Assembly: GCA_964559535.1 (NCBI GenBank)
Contig: CAZLIC010000027.1
Location: forward strand, 1 to 47,472
DNA from: CAZLIC01 sp964559535
GTDB taxonomy: Bacteria; Pseudomonadota; Alphaproteobacteria; Rhodobacterales; Rhodobacteraceae
Length of the DNA stretch: 47,472 nucleotides
Reading direction: 5' to 3'
Shown here: in pieces, positions 6,502-14,417 of the stretch
How the letters are laid out: each line of letters starts with the position of its first letter
How positions within the stretch are numbered: the first letter of the stretch is position 1
Notes under the pieces: model-generated
Seen by the model: only the letters and a program-made list of their open reading frames with translations
Databases searched by the model: none
What the model was told of the DNA's origin: nothing
Translations under genes and position numbers: made by a program

Positions 6502-8652
6502 TCACTCCGCCGCCATCATCGACGCGGCGCTGTCCGGCAGATCGGCAGTCAGGAAGGCCGGGAGATCGACATCCCCCTGCCCTTCTCCGACCGCCTCGCC
6601 GTCGAACGTCACCAGATCGGCCCGGCGCAGGACCTCGGGCAACCACCCGCTGCCCTTGAGGAGCCGCTCGGCTTCCGTGGCCATCTCGCCCTTCTTCAGG
6701 TGATCGAGCAGCTGCGCGGTCCCCTCCCCCTTCGCCTCGCGCACGGCCTCGAGGATGCGGGCCTTCGGCACACGGTTGAGGTAGCCGTCGACCGTCGGCT
6801 CCCAGCCCGCTTCGACCATGTCGAGATCGACCGCCCGCGCCACGAGATCGGCATGGGCCATGCGGCGGGTCAGTCCGCTGGCGGAGATGCTCGCTCCGTA
6901 GGGGTTCACCTTCTCATGGAGCGCGTTGATGCCGAAGCTGAGGCAATGCGCGAGAAGCGCCAGACGGCTGCCCTGATCGAGAACGGTCAGATAGTCCCAG
7001 AGCGCGACATCGTCGCCGAGGGGCAGATCAGACTCCCAAGCCGCATGACGCTCATCGACCAGCTTGGCCACCACGCTGTCCTTCAGATCGGGCGCCTGCG
7101 CCGACATGTAGACGTGGCGCACCGAAGCCTCGAGACAACTGCCCGAAGCCGAGGAGGTGCGGAAGGTGTCCGTCACCAGCTTCAGAAGCAGCAGCGTCAG
7201 CGCCACGTCGGGGGAACGCCCGATGGCCTCGCGCAGTGCGAGGGTCCGGTGGGCGGTCAGTTCCATGACCAACCGCTCAGGCAACGGCTTCAGAGCACCG
7301 TCATCTTCCTCCTCGGACGCATCCGCGCCGATCGGCTGACCACCAGAAGTGATGACGGTGCCCCCGGCTGAGGTCGCCGACGGGTGCCAACCGGAGCCGC
7401 CGACATCACCCCCCTGCCCCATGGCACCCGCACCATCGCCATTCTGGACTGCGATCTCCTCGCGCGGCTCGTCCTCGGGCCGGACATAGCCGCGATAGAC
7501 CGCAAGGCCGCCATCCCGATCCAGCGTCACGAAGACGCCAGCGCGCCCGACCTCTACCTGATCGTAGATCAGAGAACGCTGCTCAAGCGCTTCCATCGCC
7601 GTCTCGAGCTGACCAAACCGGGCGTCGATCTCCTCGGGGTATTCGTCCTGGCCAGAGTATTCCTCTTCCAGCGCACGATACTCGGCGAGGAGCGAAGCGT
7701 GGGTGGCGCTTTCCTCGTCGGTCATCGGCGCGGGATCACCGGCAAGACGCCGCAGACCGTGGCTGTAGCCATAGGGCAGGTCGGTCGCGACCTCGATCCA
7801 CTTCCAGCCCTCGGAGGTAAGCGCCTCGGCTTCCGCCTGGAGCTTCTCGGAGACCAGCCGGTCGAGCAGGGCAGGGTCATCGAGCCAACCACCATCATCG
7901 CCCTGAAAGAGATCGCGCAGCACAACACCGCCAGCCGCCTCATAGGCAGCGACACCGACGTAGACCGCGCGACGGTCCGAGGCGCGGACCGAGGTCTCCG
8001 TCAGCATGCGCCGGATGGCATAGGGCTCCTTGTTCCAGGAGTTCTTCACCGCATCCCAGACCTGCGCCTGACGCGCATGATCGGGGTTCACGGTGAAGGC
8101 CATCAGCTGTTCCAGCGTCATGCCATCCTCGGCATAGACCTCGAGCAGGGCAGGGGCCACGGACGCGAGTTTCAGGCGCTGCTTGACGATCTGCGGCGTG
8201 ACAAAGAAGGCCGCTGCGATCGCTTCCTCACCTTGGCCCTTCTCACGAAGAGCCTGAAATGCGCGGAACTGGTCGAGCGGGTGCAGAGCCACACGCTGCA
8301 TGTTCTCTGCCAGCGAGTCATCCTCAGCGAGAATCTCGGAGGCGGCGTCCCGCACGATGCAGGGGATCGGCGCAGTCTTGGCAAGCCGCTTGTGCTTCAC
8401 CAAGAGCGACAGCGCCTGAAAGCGCCGACCACCGGCCGGGATCTCGAACGTGCCGGTCTCGACACCATCGGCATCAAGGACGGGCCGAACATTCAGGCTC
8501 TGCAGAAGCCCGCGGCGGGCGATGTCCTCGGCCAGTTCTTCAACGGACACGCCGGCCTTGATGCGCCGCACATTGGACTGGCTCAACACGAGCTTGTTGA
8601 AGGGTATGTCCCGCGACGGGGACAGGACGACGTTCTGGGCAACTTTCGCCAT
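6502..8652 (-). CDS. Large ParB-like protein (ParB/Srx N-terminal domain)
   Basis: This is a 716-residue protein with an N-terminal ParB/sulfiredoxin-like domain (residues about 13-130: NVRRI, IARRGLLQSLNVRPV, GGRRFQAL, LAENMQR) and a following KorB/HTH-like segment (EEAIAAAFFVTPQIVKQRLKLASVAP). A long C-terminal region with an acidic Gly/Ser-rich linker (residues about 400-460) is not recognisable. It is twice the length of a normal ParB, so it is unlikely to be the RepABC partition partner; RepB fills that role. Similar long ParB-like proteins are frequent on alphaproteobacterial plasmids, and their job is not clear to me. Start chosen at 8652 (MAKVAQNVVL) because GGAG lies 8 bases upstream. 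Confidence 0.85.
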   Translation of the reverse strand: MAKVAQNVVLSPSRDIPFNKLVLSQSNVRRIKAGVSVEELAEDIARRGLLQSLNVRPVLDADGVETGTFEIPAGGRRFQALSLLVKHKRLAKTAPIPCIVRDAASEILAEDDSLAENMQRVALHPLDQFRAFQALREKGQGEEAIAAAFFVTPQIVKQRLKLASVAPALLEVYAEDGMTLEQLMAFTVNPDHARQAQVWDAVKNSWNKEPYAIRRMLTETSVRASDRRAVYVGVAAYEAAGGVVLRDLFQGDDGGWLDDPALLDRLVSEKLQAEAEALTSEGWKWIEVATDLPYGYSHGLRRLAGDPAPMTDEESATHASLLAEYRALEEEYSGQDEYPEEIDARFGQLETAMEALEQRSLIYDQVEVGRAGVFVTLDRDGGLAVYRGYVRPEDEPREEIAVQNGDGAGAMGQGGDVGGSGWHPSATSAGGTVITSGGQPIGADASEEEDDGALKPLPERLVMELTAHRTLALREAIGRSPDVALTLLLLKLVTDTFRTSSASGSCLEASVRHVYMSAQAPDLKDSVVAKLVDERHAAWESDLPLGDDVALWDYLTVLDQGSRLALLAHCLSFGINALHEKVNPYGASISASGLTRRMAHADLVARAVDLDMVEAGWEPTVDGYLNRVPKARILEAVREAKGEGTAQLLDHLKKGEMATEAERLLKGSGWLPEVLRRADLVTFDGEAVGEGQGDVDLPAFLTADLPDSAASMMAAE

Positions 8653-8767
8653 CAGATATTCTCCACGACGGGCGCCGGAAGCCACTCTCCCGATCTCACT
8701 TCCCGTCACCCCTCAAACCCCCAACCTTTCCCTCTATCTGCTGGTTGCTCATCAGACGGCGCAGAGA

Positions 8768-8783
8768 GTTCACAGCTGTGAAC
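8768..8783. other. parS: parS centromere-like palindrome, copy 1
   Basis: GTTCACAGCTGTGAAC is a perfect 16-bp palindrome. It fits the GTTNNNNGCNNNNAAC pattern reported for parS sites of alphaproteobacterial repABC plasmids. It lies about 50 bp past the repC stop, with a second identical copy 46 bp away. The expected ligand is RepB encoded at 10225-11217. Confidence 0.85.
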
Positions 8784-8813
8784 TTCATCGATTGGGGCGC
8801 CGACGGGGAGAAT

Positions 8814-8829
8814 GTTCACAGCTGTGAAC
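8814..8829. other. parS: parS centromere-like palindrome, copy 2
   Basis: This is an identical GTTCACAGCTGTGAAC palindrome, immediately beyond the repC stop codon (8831-8833). The 46-bp centre-to-centre spacing is a little over four helical turns, so two RepB dimers could sit on nearly the same face. Confidence 0.85.
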
Positions 8830-8830
8830 A

Positions 8831-10042
8831 TCACGCCGCGCTTCGCCGGGACATCAGAGCCATGACCATCGGCCCGCAGGAGAACTCGCCCGCCGCCGCC
8901 TTCGATGTCAGCGCACGGAGATAGCCACCGGGCGATCGGATGTCGGCGAAGCGTTCCAGCATGGCGACAACAACGATCGATGCCTGCTCGGGGCCCATGA
9001 ACCGTTGCGCTTCTTCCCAAGCGGAAGCACTGATCCCCATGGCCGGCCGCACATGGCAAGCCGCGTCGAAAAGCTGATGCCAGTGGCGGATATCGCCCTG
9101 GTAGAAAGTTTTGAGCGACGGGCAGCCCGCGATCACTAGATGGAGCGGGATCTTTGGCATGCGTCTTGTGTCTGCTTCTTCCACGTCAGCACCAGGTGCA
9201 TCCGTTTCAACATCTGGCGCGCCGGCCGCCGCCCCGCCTTTTTCTAAGGCAGGTTCAAGATCTATAGATTCTTCATTTGAATTATGATGGTGACGCTCAA
9301 AACTGGCATCATTGGTGATCATTTCTTCTGTTTCAGGACCATCAATGACGTTGCGTGCGTGGTCGAGAAGGGCTTCAAGGTCGGCGCGAAATGCTGAGAG
9401 CTCCTCAAGCGTGAGCTTGCGGCGCAGGGCGCGCGCTGTGAGAACAGCCTTGTCGCGAAACTGATCCCAGAGGCCGAGGCCTGGCTGGACCTCTTCTCCG
9501 AACTCCGCCAGGGCAGCAAGATCGCGCCGCATGAGGCTCACGACCTCCCGCAGTCTCCGGACACGGTCCTCGGCCTCACGCACAGCCTCTGCGGCCCGTG
9601 CAACCTCTTCGGATTGGCAGTAGAGTGGCGAGAGGTCGAAGCCAAAAGCCACACGCTCTTCGCCGTGCTTGCGAACATACCTCTTGCCGTTGGGACTATC
9701 GCGGCGCATGAGCAAGCCAGCATCCACCAGACGGGCAATGTGCCTGCGCATCGTGGAGCAGGGCATGCCGTTCAGCCGCTCGCAGATTGCCTTGTTCGAC
9801 GGGAAGACGACCATCTCGGTATTCCCGCCAAGTGCATCATCCGGAAAGAAGCTGAGAAGCCCCTGCAGAACGGTCAGATCGCGTTCGGAAACCCCAAAGG
9901 CCGCCTGCGCCTTGGACAGCTCGCGAAGGAGCTCCCACTTGTTGACGGGCTTGCCCGGAACAGACGCCTCAGGACGCTCGACCACGCGCAGATGGGCGTG
10001 CGAGATCGGCCGCATAAACGGCGAAATCGGTGTGTACTCCAT
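8831..10042 (-). CDS. repC: Plasmid replication initiator RepC
   Basis: This is the 403-residue replication initiator of a repABC plasmid. It begins MEYTPISPFMRPISHAHL, a typical RepC start. The N-terminal domain has winged-helix DNA-binding features (SNKAICERLNGMPCSTMRRHIARLVDAGLL). A central helical segment (residues about 140-240) leads to a low-complexity linker and a conserved C-terminal domain (HWHQLFDAACHVRPAMGIS, SPGGYLRALTSKA). The ATG at 10042 is preferred to a GTG four codons upstream; neither has a clear ribosome binding site, in line with tight translational control. In this family the origin lies within repC; an AT-richer stretch around 9240-9320 in the linker is the likely opening region (inference). 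Confidence 0.95.
   Translation of the reverse strand: MEYTPISPFMRPISHAHLRVVERPEASVPGKPVNKWELLRELSKAQAAFGVSERDLTVLQGLLSFFPDDALGGNTEMVVFPSNKAICERLNGMPCSTMRRHIARLVDAGLLMRRDSPNGKRYVRKHGEERVAFGFDLSPLYCQSEEVARAAEAVREAEDRVRRLREVVSLMRRDLAALAEFGEEVQPGLGLWDQFRDKAVLTARALRRKLTLEELSAFRADLEALLDHARNVIDGPETEEMITNDASFERHHHNSNEESIDLEPALEKGGAAAGAPDVETDAPGADVEEADTRRMPKIPLHLVIAGCPSLKTFYQGDIRHWHQLFDAACHVRPAMGISASAWEEAQRFMGPEQASIVVVAMLERFADIRSPGGYLRALTSKAAAGEFSCGPMVMALMSRRSAA
9240..9320. other. Putative oriV: AT-richer stretch inside repC
   Basis: The linker-coding region of repC is locally much richer in A/T than the surroundings (for example around agatctatagattcttcat). RepABC origins are known to map inside repC near such AT-rich sequence. 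No iterons were seen. The call rests on family knowledge and local composition. Confidence 0.4.
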
Positions 10043-10092
10043 GATGTCATTCACGAAGGCATAGAAAAGCTGTTCCGCGAATCACATATGAC

Positions 10093-10180
10093 TTGCGGTT
10101 TGCGCGCCGGCCCACTACCTTGAAAGTGCTAAGATCAAAGTTGGGGTCTCGTGGAGCGCAAGCTTTGCGGGACCTTTTCT
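10093..10180 (+). ncRNA. incA: Counter-transcribed RNA (incompatibility RNA) of repABC
   Basis: The gap between repB and repC carries a complete small transcription unit on the strand opposite to repC. A -35 box TTGCGG (10093-10098) is separated by 17 bases from a -10 box TACCTT (10116-10121). A start near 10128 leads to an intrinsic terminator at 10145-10180. The predicted RNA is about 50-55 nt, matching the size and location of the ctRNA that represses RepC synthesis and determines incompatibility in repABC plasmids. The only published-type elements not verifiable here are the exact ends. Confidence 0.85.
10145..10180 (+). terminator. Intrinsic terminator of the ctRNA
   Basis: The stem GGTCTCG...CGGGACC is extended inward by G-U pairs and AGC/GCT to a GCAA tetraloop, 13 pairs in all at 10145-10174, and is followed by TTTTCT. 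On the opposite strand the same fold lies in the repC leader and may take part in attenuation. Confidence 0.8.
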
Positions 10181-10224
10181 TTAGCCTGTACCGTGCCTCC
10201 TTTTTGTTGCTGCTCTGCCTCTCT

Positions 10225-11217
10225 TCATGTCTCGCCTTTCCAGCGATCGTGAAGCTCTTCGAGGACGTCCTGCGCGCGGGCATCAAGCCACTCCGCAAAG
10301 GCATCATCCACATCCGTCAGGTCCAGGCGTAGCGCCCGGCCAGATCTCTTGATAGCGCCCACGGGCGTGCCATCGATCACAAGGGCAGTGGTCTTCGATC
10401 TCGGCTTCTTGCCGAGCGTCGAGCTCACACTCTTTTTTACGTGCCGCGCAACGGCCTCAAAAGCCGCCACCGAAGGATCCACCTGCGGATCCTCATCCGC
10501 CTGTTCGTTCGCGGCCGCCTTGGCGCGAACATCAAGAGCAATTCGGGAAAGATCGTCGTTCTCGATCCGGCTGTCGGCAAGCTCCTTAGCCAAAGCTTCC
10601 CATCTGGGACGGCCGACGCCGTGCGCCGGTCCGATTGCATGGGCCAGTGCAGTTCCGATCGCCTTGGCAACCGAGATCGACATCGATACCGCCGAACGGG
10701 TCACGTTGAGCACTTCGGCAATCTGTGCCTGCGAGCCAAAGCCACTATCGAGCAGTTCCTGAGCGAAGAGGGCACGCTCGATGTAACTCAGGTCACGTCT
10801 ACCAGTATTCTCTGAAACCTGAGCGCGGAGTGCCGCCGTATCGTCCAGGTTAGCGATGAGGGCGCGAACCTTGCTCACTTTGTCGGAGGCACGAATGGCC
10901 TCAAGACGGCGGCGTCCATAGACGAGGAGATACCGATTGGGGTCGGTCGCATGGCGCCGAACAAGGATGGGCACAGTCTGCCCGTTTTGTTCAATCGACG
11001 CGCGAAGGTCGTGCACATCCTTTGGGTCGAGGCGATCCGAGTATCGCTCGTCTTGGATCTCAGCCGGATCGAGCTCCCAGACATGGTGAGCATCGACAGC
11101 ATCACGCGCCGACCGCAGGGCCCGATTGCTAGACATCATGCTACCAGGGGCAGGGGGCGTCCCCGCCGCTGCAAGACTATCCAGCATGGACATGCGCTTC
11201 TTCTTGCTGTCGGTCAT
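10225..11217 (-). CDS. repB: Plasmid partitioning protein RepB (ParB family)
   Basis: This is the 330-residue centromere-binding protein of the RepABC operon. It has a ParB nuclease-like N-terminal domain (ELDPAEIQDERYSDRL, DLRASIEQNGQTVPILVR, YLLVYGRRRLEA), an HTH segment (QAQIAEVLNVTRSAVSMSI) and a C-terminal RepB-type dimerisation region. The ATG overlaps the repA stop by one base (TGATG), so translation is coupled. It should bind the tandem parS sites at 8768 and 8814 and cooperate with RepA in segregation. Confidence 0.95.
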   Translation of the reverse strand: MTDSKKKRMSMLDSLAAAGTPPAPGSMMSSNRALRSARDAVDAHHVWELDPAEIQDERYSDRLDPKDVHDLRASIEQNGQTVPILVRRHATDPNRYLLVYGRRRLEAIRASDKVSKVRALIANLDDTAALRAQVSENTGRRDLSYIERALFAQELLDSGFGSQAQIAEVLNVTRSAVSMSISVAKAIGTALAHAIGPAHGVGRPRWEALAKELADSRIENDDLSRIALDVRAKAAANEQADEDPQVDPSVAAFEAVARHVKKSVSSTLGKKPRSKTTALVIDGTPVGAIKRSGRALRLDLTDVDDAFAEWLDARAQDVLEELHDRWKGET

Positions 11218-12401
11218 CAGCGCCCCCAAGTCTTCTGAATGAGCTGGGCAATCTCGTCGTTGACCGCATTCAGGCTTTCAATGGCCCGGTCATAGGTCGT
11301 CCGGGTGAACGCGCTGCGTTCGACCTCGTAAAGGGTCTGCTTGGTCAAACCGGCATCCGAGATGGCCGTCGACTTGAGCATCGGCGCGTTCAAGACCTTG
11401 TCGCCGTACATCGTTCGCAAGAAGGCGACGATACGGTTCTGCGGTGCGTCTGTCGGCTCATACCGGGTCAAGAGATACCGCATCCAGTCATGCGACATGT
11501 CGGCCCCACTGTCGGCAATGACGTCCATCAGGTCAGCCGTCATTCTGAGGAACTGGCTCATCGACATCACGTCGAGCATCTCGGGATGGATCGTAACGAG
11601 AACGCCTGTCGCGGCCGACAGCGCGGACATGGTCAAGAACCCCAGTTGCGGAGGACAGTCGATGACGACGACGTCATACCGCTCATCGACCTGCGCCAGC
11701 GCCTCCTTCACACGGAAAAAGAACAAACCCGCGTTGCCGCGAGAAAGCGCCCGCGGCGTCTCGTGCTCGAACTCCATCAGTTCGAGATTGCCAGGAATCA
11801 GATCGAGGTTCGGGATATATGTCTTGCGGATCACCTCGGCGATCGGAACCGGGTCTTCATAACGGATCGCATCGTAGAGCGTGCCGCCGTCCAGCAGGTC
11901 AAACTCAGGCTGAACCCCATGCAAGGCCGTGAGAGAAGCCTGCGGATCTAGGTCGATCGCCAGGACTCGGTAACCCTTGAGAGCCAACCGTTGAGCGAGA
12001 TGCGCCGAGGAGGTCGTCTTGCCCGACCCACCCTTGAAGTTCATCACGCCGATGATCTGCAGATGGTCACCTGCGCGACGCCCGGGCAGGTAGTCTCCCG
12101 GCTTGCGAGCCGTTTTTTCCAACAAAACGCGCAAGTTATGGATGTCGTCGGCCGAATAGTGCCGCCGGTTCCCCGATGAAACTTCCGGCGACGGCCCCTT
12201 GCCATCAAGGTGGAGCTTCCTGAGGTATGAATCGTTGACGCCCAGCAGAGCAGCTGCTTCCCCAGAGGTGAATTTGCGCATAGACTTGGATGCGTCGGGC
12301 GGAAACAGGCTCTCACGCTGCGAATGCAGTTGCGCCGCCAGCACCTCGGAATGCTGACGGATCACAGCGTTCAGGTCTTCCTGTGTATCGGCTCTGCTCA
12401 T
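11217..12401 (-). CDS. repA: Plasmid partitioning ATPase RepA (ParA family)
   Basis: This is a 394-residue ParA-type ATPase. The N-terminal region holds a MerR-like HTH (FTSGEAAALLGVNDSYLRKLH) used for operon autorepression. The deviant Walker A is MNFKGGSGKTT, with Walker A' at IDLDPQASLT and Walker B-like VVVIDCPPQLGF. The start at 12401 (MSRADTQEDLNAVI) gives the usual family length; a longer frame upstream would add 56 unlikely residues. It is the first gene of repA-repB-repC on the minus strand. The promoter should lie in 12402-12576, which is shared with the divergent vapBC promoter. Confidence 0.95.
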   Translation of the reverse strand: MSRADTQEDLNAVIRQHSEVLAAQLHSQRESLFPPDASKSMRKFTSGEAAALLGVNDSYLRKLHLDGKGPSPEVSSGNRRHYSADDIHNLRVLLEKTARKPGDYLPGRRAGDHLQIIGVMNFKGGSGKTTSSAHLAQRLALKGYRVLAIDLDPQASLTALHGVQPEFDLLDGGTLYDAIRYEDPVPIAEVIRKTYIPNLDLIPGNLELMEFEHETPRALSRGNAGLFFFRVKEALAQVDERYDVVVIDCPPQLGFLTMSALSAATGVLVTIHPEMLDVMSMSQFLRMTADLMDVIADSGADMSHDWMRYLLTRYEPTDAPQNRIVAFLRTMYGDKVLNAPMLKSTAISDAGLTKQTLYEVERSAFTRTTYDRAIESLNAVNDEIAQLIQKTWGR

Positions 12402-12576
12402 CTGCCCTCGCGCGCCCGTGGCGTGTTCACGGAATTTGGCGTTTAGTCGCCCTTTTCCGTGACTATTGCCGGAGGACTCAGATTCGTGCAAGCTCTTTCT
12501 AAATCTGGTGTCAGGCGCTGCATGATGCACAAGAGTAGCCCGGGCTCGTGGACAGGCTTGCCCAAGCAACCAACAT

Positions 12577-12600
12577 GATATACACTCCTGACCGTATATC
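12577..12600. promoter_or_regulatory. Operator-like inverted repeat upstream of vapBC
   Basis: GATATAC (12577-12583) and GTATATC (12594-12600) form perfect 7-bp arms 10 bases apart, 17 bases before the vapB start. AbrB/MazE-type antitoxins autoregulate from such palindromes, so this is the likely VapB or VapBC operator. Arms rich in TATA may also contribute to the -10 region. Confidence 0.6.
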
Positions 12601-12616
12601 CACTCAGGAGGTCACG

Positions 12617-12844
12617 ATGCAGGTCGCGAAATGGGGCAACTCGCTTGCCGTCCGTTTGCCCGCCGAGCTTGTCCGGGAACTTGGCCTCAAGGAAGGTGAT
12701 CAGATCGACCTGGTCAAGGACGACGGCCAGGTAAGAGTCCGTCGTCTGGCGCGTGCGGATGAGGTGCTGACGGGTCTGCGCCGCTTCCGGGGCAAGCTTC
12801 CCGCTGCGGAACGCCTGAGCCGCGAAGACGCGCATGAGCGCTGA
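12617..12844 (+). CDS. vapB: VapB/MazE-type antitoxin (AbrB fold)
   Basis: This 75-residue swapped-hairpin AbrB antitoxin starts MQVAKWGNSLAVRLPAELV. The ATG at 12617 has an excellent AGGAGG ribosome binding site 5 bases upstream, which rules out a longer frame. The N-terminal 50 residues form the DNA-binding AbrB domain (WGNSLAVRLP, LGLKEGDQIDLV). The basic C-terminal tail should wrap around the toxin. It overlaps vapC by 11 bases, consistent with coupled translation, and neutralises VapC. Confidence 0.93.
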   Translation: MQVAKWGNSLAVRLPAELVRELGLKEGDQIDLVKDDGQVRVRRLARADEVLTGLRRFRGKLPAAERLSREDAHER

Positions 12845-13229
12845 ATTCGCGGACACGAATGTCGTTCTGTACCTGCTCGACGACGGCCCGAAGGCCGATC
12901 GCGCCGAGCTCATCCTGGGGCAGGGGCCCCGGATCAGCGTTCAGGTGCTGAACGAGACGCTGGTAAACTGCCGCCGCAAAGCCGGCCTCAGTTGGGAGGA
13001 GGCAGGGACGTTTCTCGAAGGCGTGCGCGCCTTGTGCCCCGTCGAAGACCTGACCCTCCAAACCCATGACGTTGGCCGCGCCTTGGCGGAACGTTACGGT
13101 TTCTCGATCTACGACGCGATGATCGTGGCAAGCGCTCTGGTTGCGGGCTGCACCACGCTGTGGAGCGAGGACATGCAAGATGGCCTGCTGGTCGAAGGGC
13201 AGCTTCGCATCGTCAACCCCTTTGCATGA
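12834..13229 (+). CDS. vapC: VapC toxin, PIN-domain ribonuclease
   Basis: This 131-residue PIN-domain RNase starts MSAEFADTNVVLYLLDDG. Acidic active-site residues are visible in ADTNV (Asp), LNETLVN (Glu), IYDAMIVASAL (Asp) and LWSEDMQDG (Asp). VapC toxins cleave structured RNAs such as initiator tRNA or rRNA loops; the target here cannot be read. Together with VapB it forms a type II toxin-antitoxin module placed just upstream of repABC, where it would stabilise the plasmid. Confidence 0.93.
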   Translation: MSAEFADTNVVLYLLDDGPKADRAELILGQGPRISVQVLNETLVNCRRKAGLSWEEAGTFLEGVRALCPVEDLTLQTHDVGRALAERYGFSIYDAMIVASALVAGCTTLWSEDMQDGLLVEGQLRIVNPFA

Positions 13230-13262
13230 CCGGACAGCTACTGAGCGTGGAACTGACCAAAA

Positions 13263-13299
13263 CCTTGTAATCCTTCCATGTCTTGGAGGATTTGCAAGG
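13263..13299. terminator. Hairpin between convergent vapC and recombinase genes
   Basis: CCTTG and AATCCT at 13263-13274 pair with AGGATT and CAAGG at 13287-13299, with a 12-base loop. The hairpin sits between the ends of two converging genes and could terminate both. T-runs are weak. Confidence 0.5.
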
Positions 13300-13307
13300 T
13301 AGCTCGA

Positions 13308-14192
13308 CTACTCAAGCAGCCCCAGCCTCTCCGCCCGCTCCAGCAGCATCTTCACAGATGACGGCTGCCAGCTTGTCCGCCCGCGGGGCGTGCGCTCGCG
13401 CATCGCTTCCAGTCTGGTGCAGATCGCCTGAAGCGTGATCTCGGGGTCCGCGCCCTTGATGGCAGCGACGATGGCGGGCAGGCGGTCGTCGGTTTCGCGG
13501 CGGCCGGCGCGGTCCAGTACCGTGGGCGGCAGGAAGCCGTCCCGGACATAGGCGTTGACCGCGCGCAAAAGGCGGCTTTGGGTCCATTGGCGCTCGCGGG
13601 GCAGGGGGCCGTTGATGATGCGCAGCACGTCCTCCCAGGCCATGTCGGGCCGCAGGCGACGAACGTGCGGTACCCAGTCCTGTGCCGTCTCGTTCAGGCG
13701 ATCCATGTAACCGTCTTGCCTCGCCAGCCGCACTTTGCGAAGCGCCGCGGGATCGCGGGCGCGCAGTCCCGGGTTGCCGCCGATCCGACCCTTGCTGCGC
13801 GCCGAGGCCAGCCCCGCTTTGGTGCGTTCGCGGATCAGGGCGCGCTCGAACTCGGCCGCGGCGCCGAGAACTTGCAGGGTGAACTTGCCCTGCGGCGAGG
13901 ACGTGTCGATCGGATCGGTCAGCGAGCGAAAAAAGGCACCTTTCGCCTCCAGCCGCTCGATGACCTCGAGCAGATGCGACAGCGATCGCGCCAGACGATC
14001 AATGCGCACGACAACCAGCGTGTCGCCCTTGCTAATCCGCTCGAGCACGCGGGTCAGCACTGGCCGCGCGCGGTTCCCGCCCGAGGCCTGCTCCTCGTGG
14101 ATCTCCGCGCAGCCCGCAGATTTGAGGGCCTGCGACTGGGGCAGGGGGGTCTGATCCTCGGTCGAGACGCGCGCATAGCCGATCAGTGGCAT
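13308..14192 (-). CDS. Serine recombinase (resolvase/invertase family)
   Basis: This is a 294-residue site-specific recombinase with an N-terminal catalytic domain (MPLIGYARVSTEDQ with the nucleophilic Ser, RIDRLARSLSHLLEVI, AAAEFERALIRERTKAGL). It is longer than a classic 185-residue resolvase. The C-terminal 150 residues hold an HTH and an unrecognised DNA-binding extension (NETAQDWVPHVRRL, RTSWQPSSVKMLLERAERLG). The likely role is multimer resolution of the plasmid or a remnant of a transposon. No obvious res site was found in the 220 bp upstream. Confidence 0.9.
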   Translation of the reverse strand: MPLIGYARVSTEDQTPLPQSQALKSAGCAEIHEEQASGGNRARPVLTRVLERISKGDTLVVVRIDRLARSLSHLLEVIERLEAKGAFFRSLTDPIDTSSPQGKFTLQVLGAAAEFERALIRERTKAGLASARSKGRIGGNPGLRARDPAALRKVRLARQDGYMDRLNETAQDWVPHVRRLRPDMAWEDVLRIINGPLPRERQWTQSRLLRAVNAYVRDGFLPPTVLDRAGRRETDDRLPAIVAAIKGADPEITLQAICTRLEAMRERTPRGRTSWQPSSVKMLLERAERLGLLE

Positions 14193-14383
14193 CAAAACAG
14201 GCCGTTTGCAATTTCATACACCGCCAATAAACGACCGATTGTAAGCAGATGCAATGGCACTCTCTACGACCCAGCTCGGCGAATTGCCCTTGGTTTACGG
14301 AGGCCGAGCGCGATCTGAGGGCGTCGCGGGCAGTCGCGAGCGCGTGCTATACAAGGAGTACAGACCCGCCCCTCGAAAACCTT

Positions 14384-14417
14384 TTGGTAATTTGCAAAAG
14401 GCATGTATTTTGCACAT
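14384..14417 (+). promoter_or_regulatory. Promoter with overlapping TGCAAAA inverted repeat
   Basis: TTGGTA (14384-14389), 16 bases, then TATTTT (14406-14411) form a plausible sigma-70 promoter. A perfect inverted repeat, TGCAAAA (14393-14399) and TTTTGCA (14408-14414), covers the spacer and -10 box and would suit a repressor. The predicted transcription start coincides with the ATG at 14418, suggesting a leaderless mRNA. Confidence 0.5.

Noticed and set aside
6502..8652. RepABC partition protein (true ParB) call for the large ParB-like gene
   Set aside because: RepB at 10225-11217 is in the repABC operon and has the normal length; this protein is over twice as long and lies outside the operon.
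7384..8781. A long 465-codon plus-strand frame opposite the ParB-like gene
   Set aside because: The minus-strand gene has a clear ParB domain and ribosome binding site; the antisense frame has no motif and arises from high GC at third positions.
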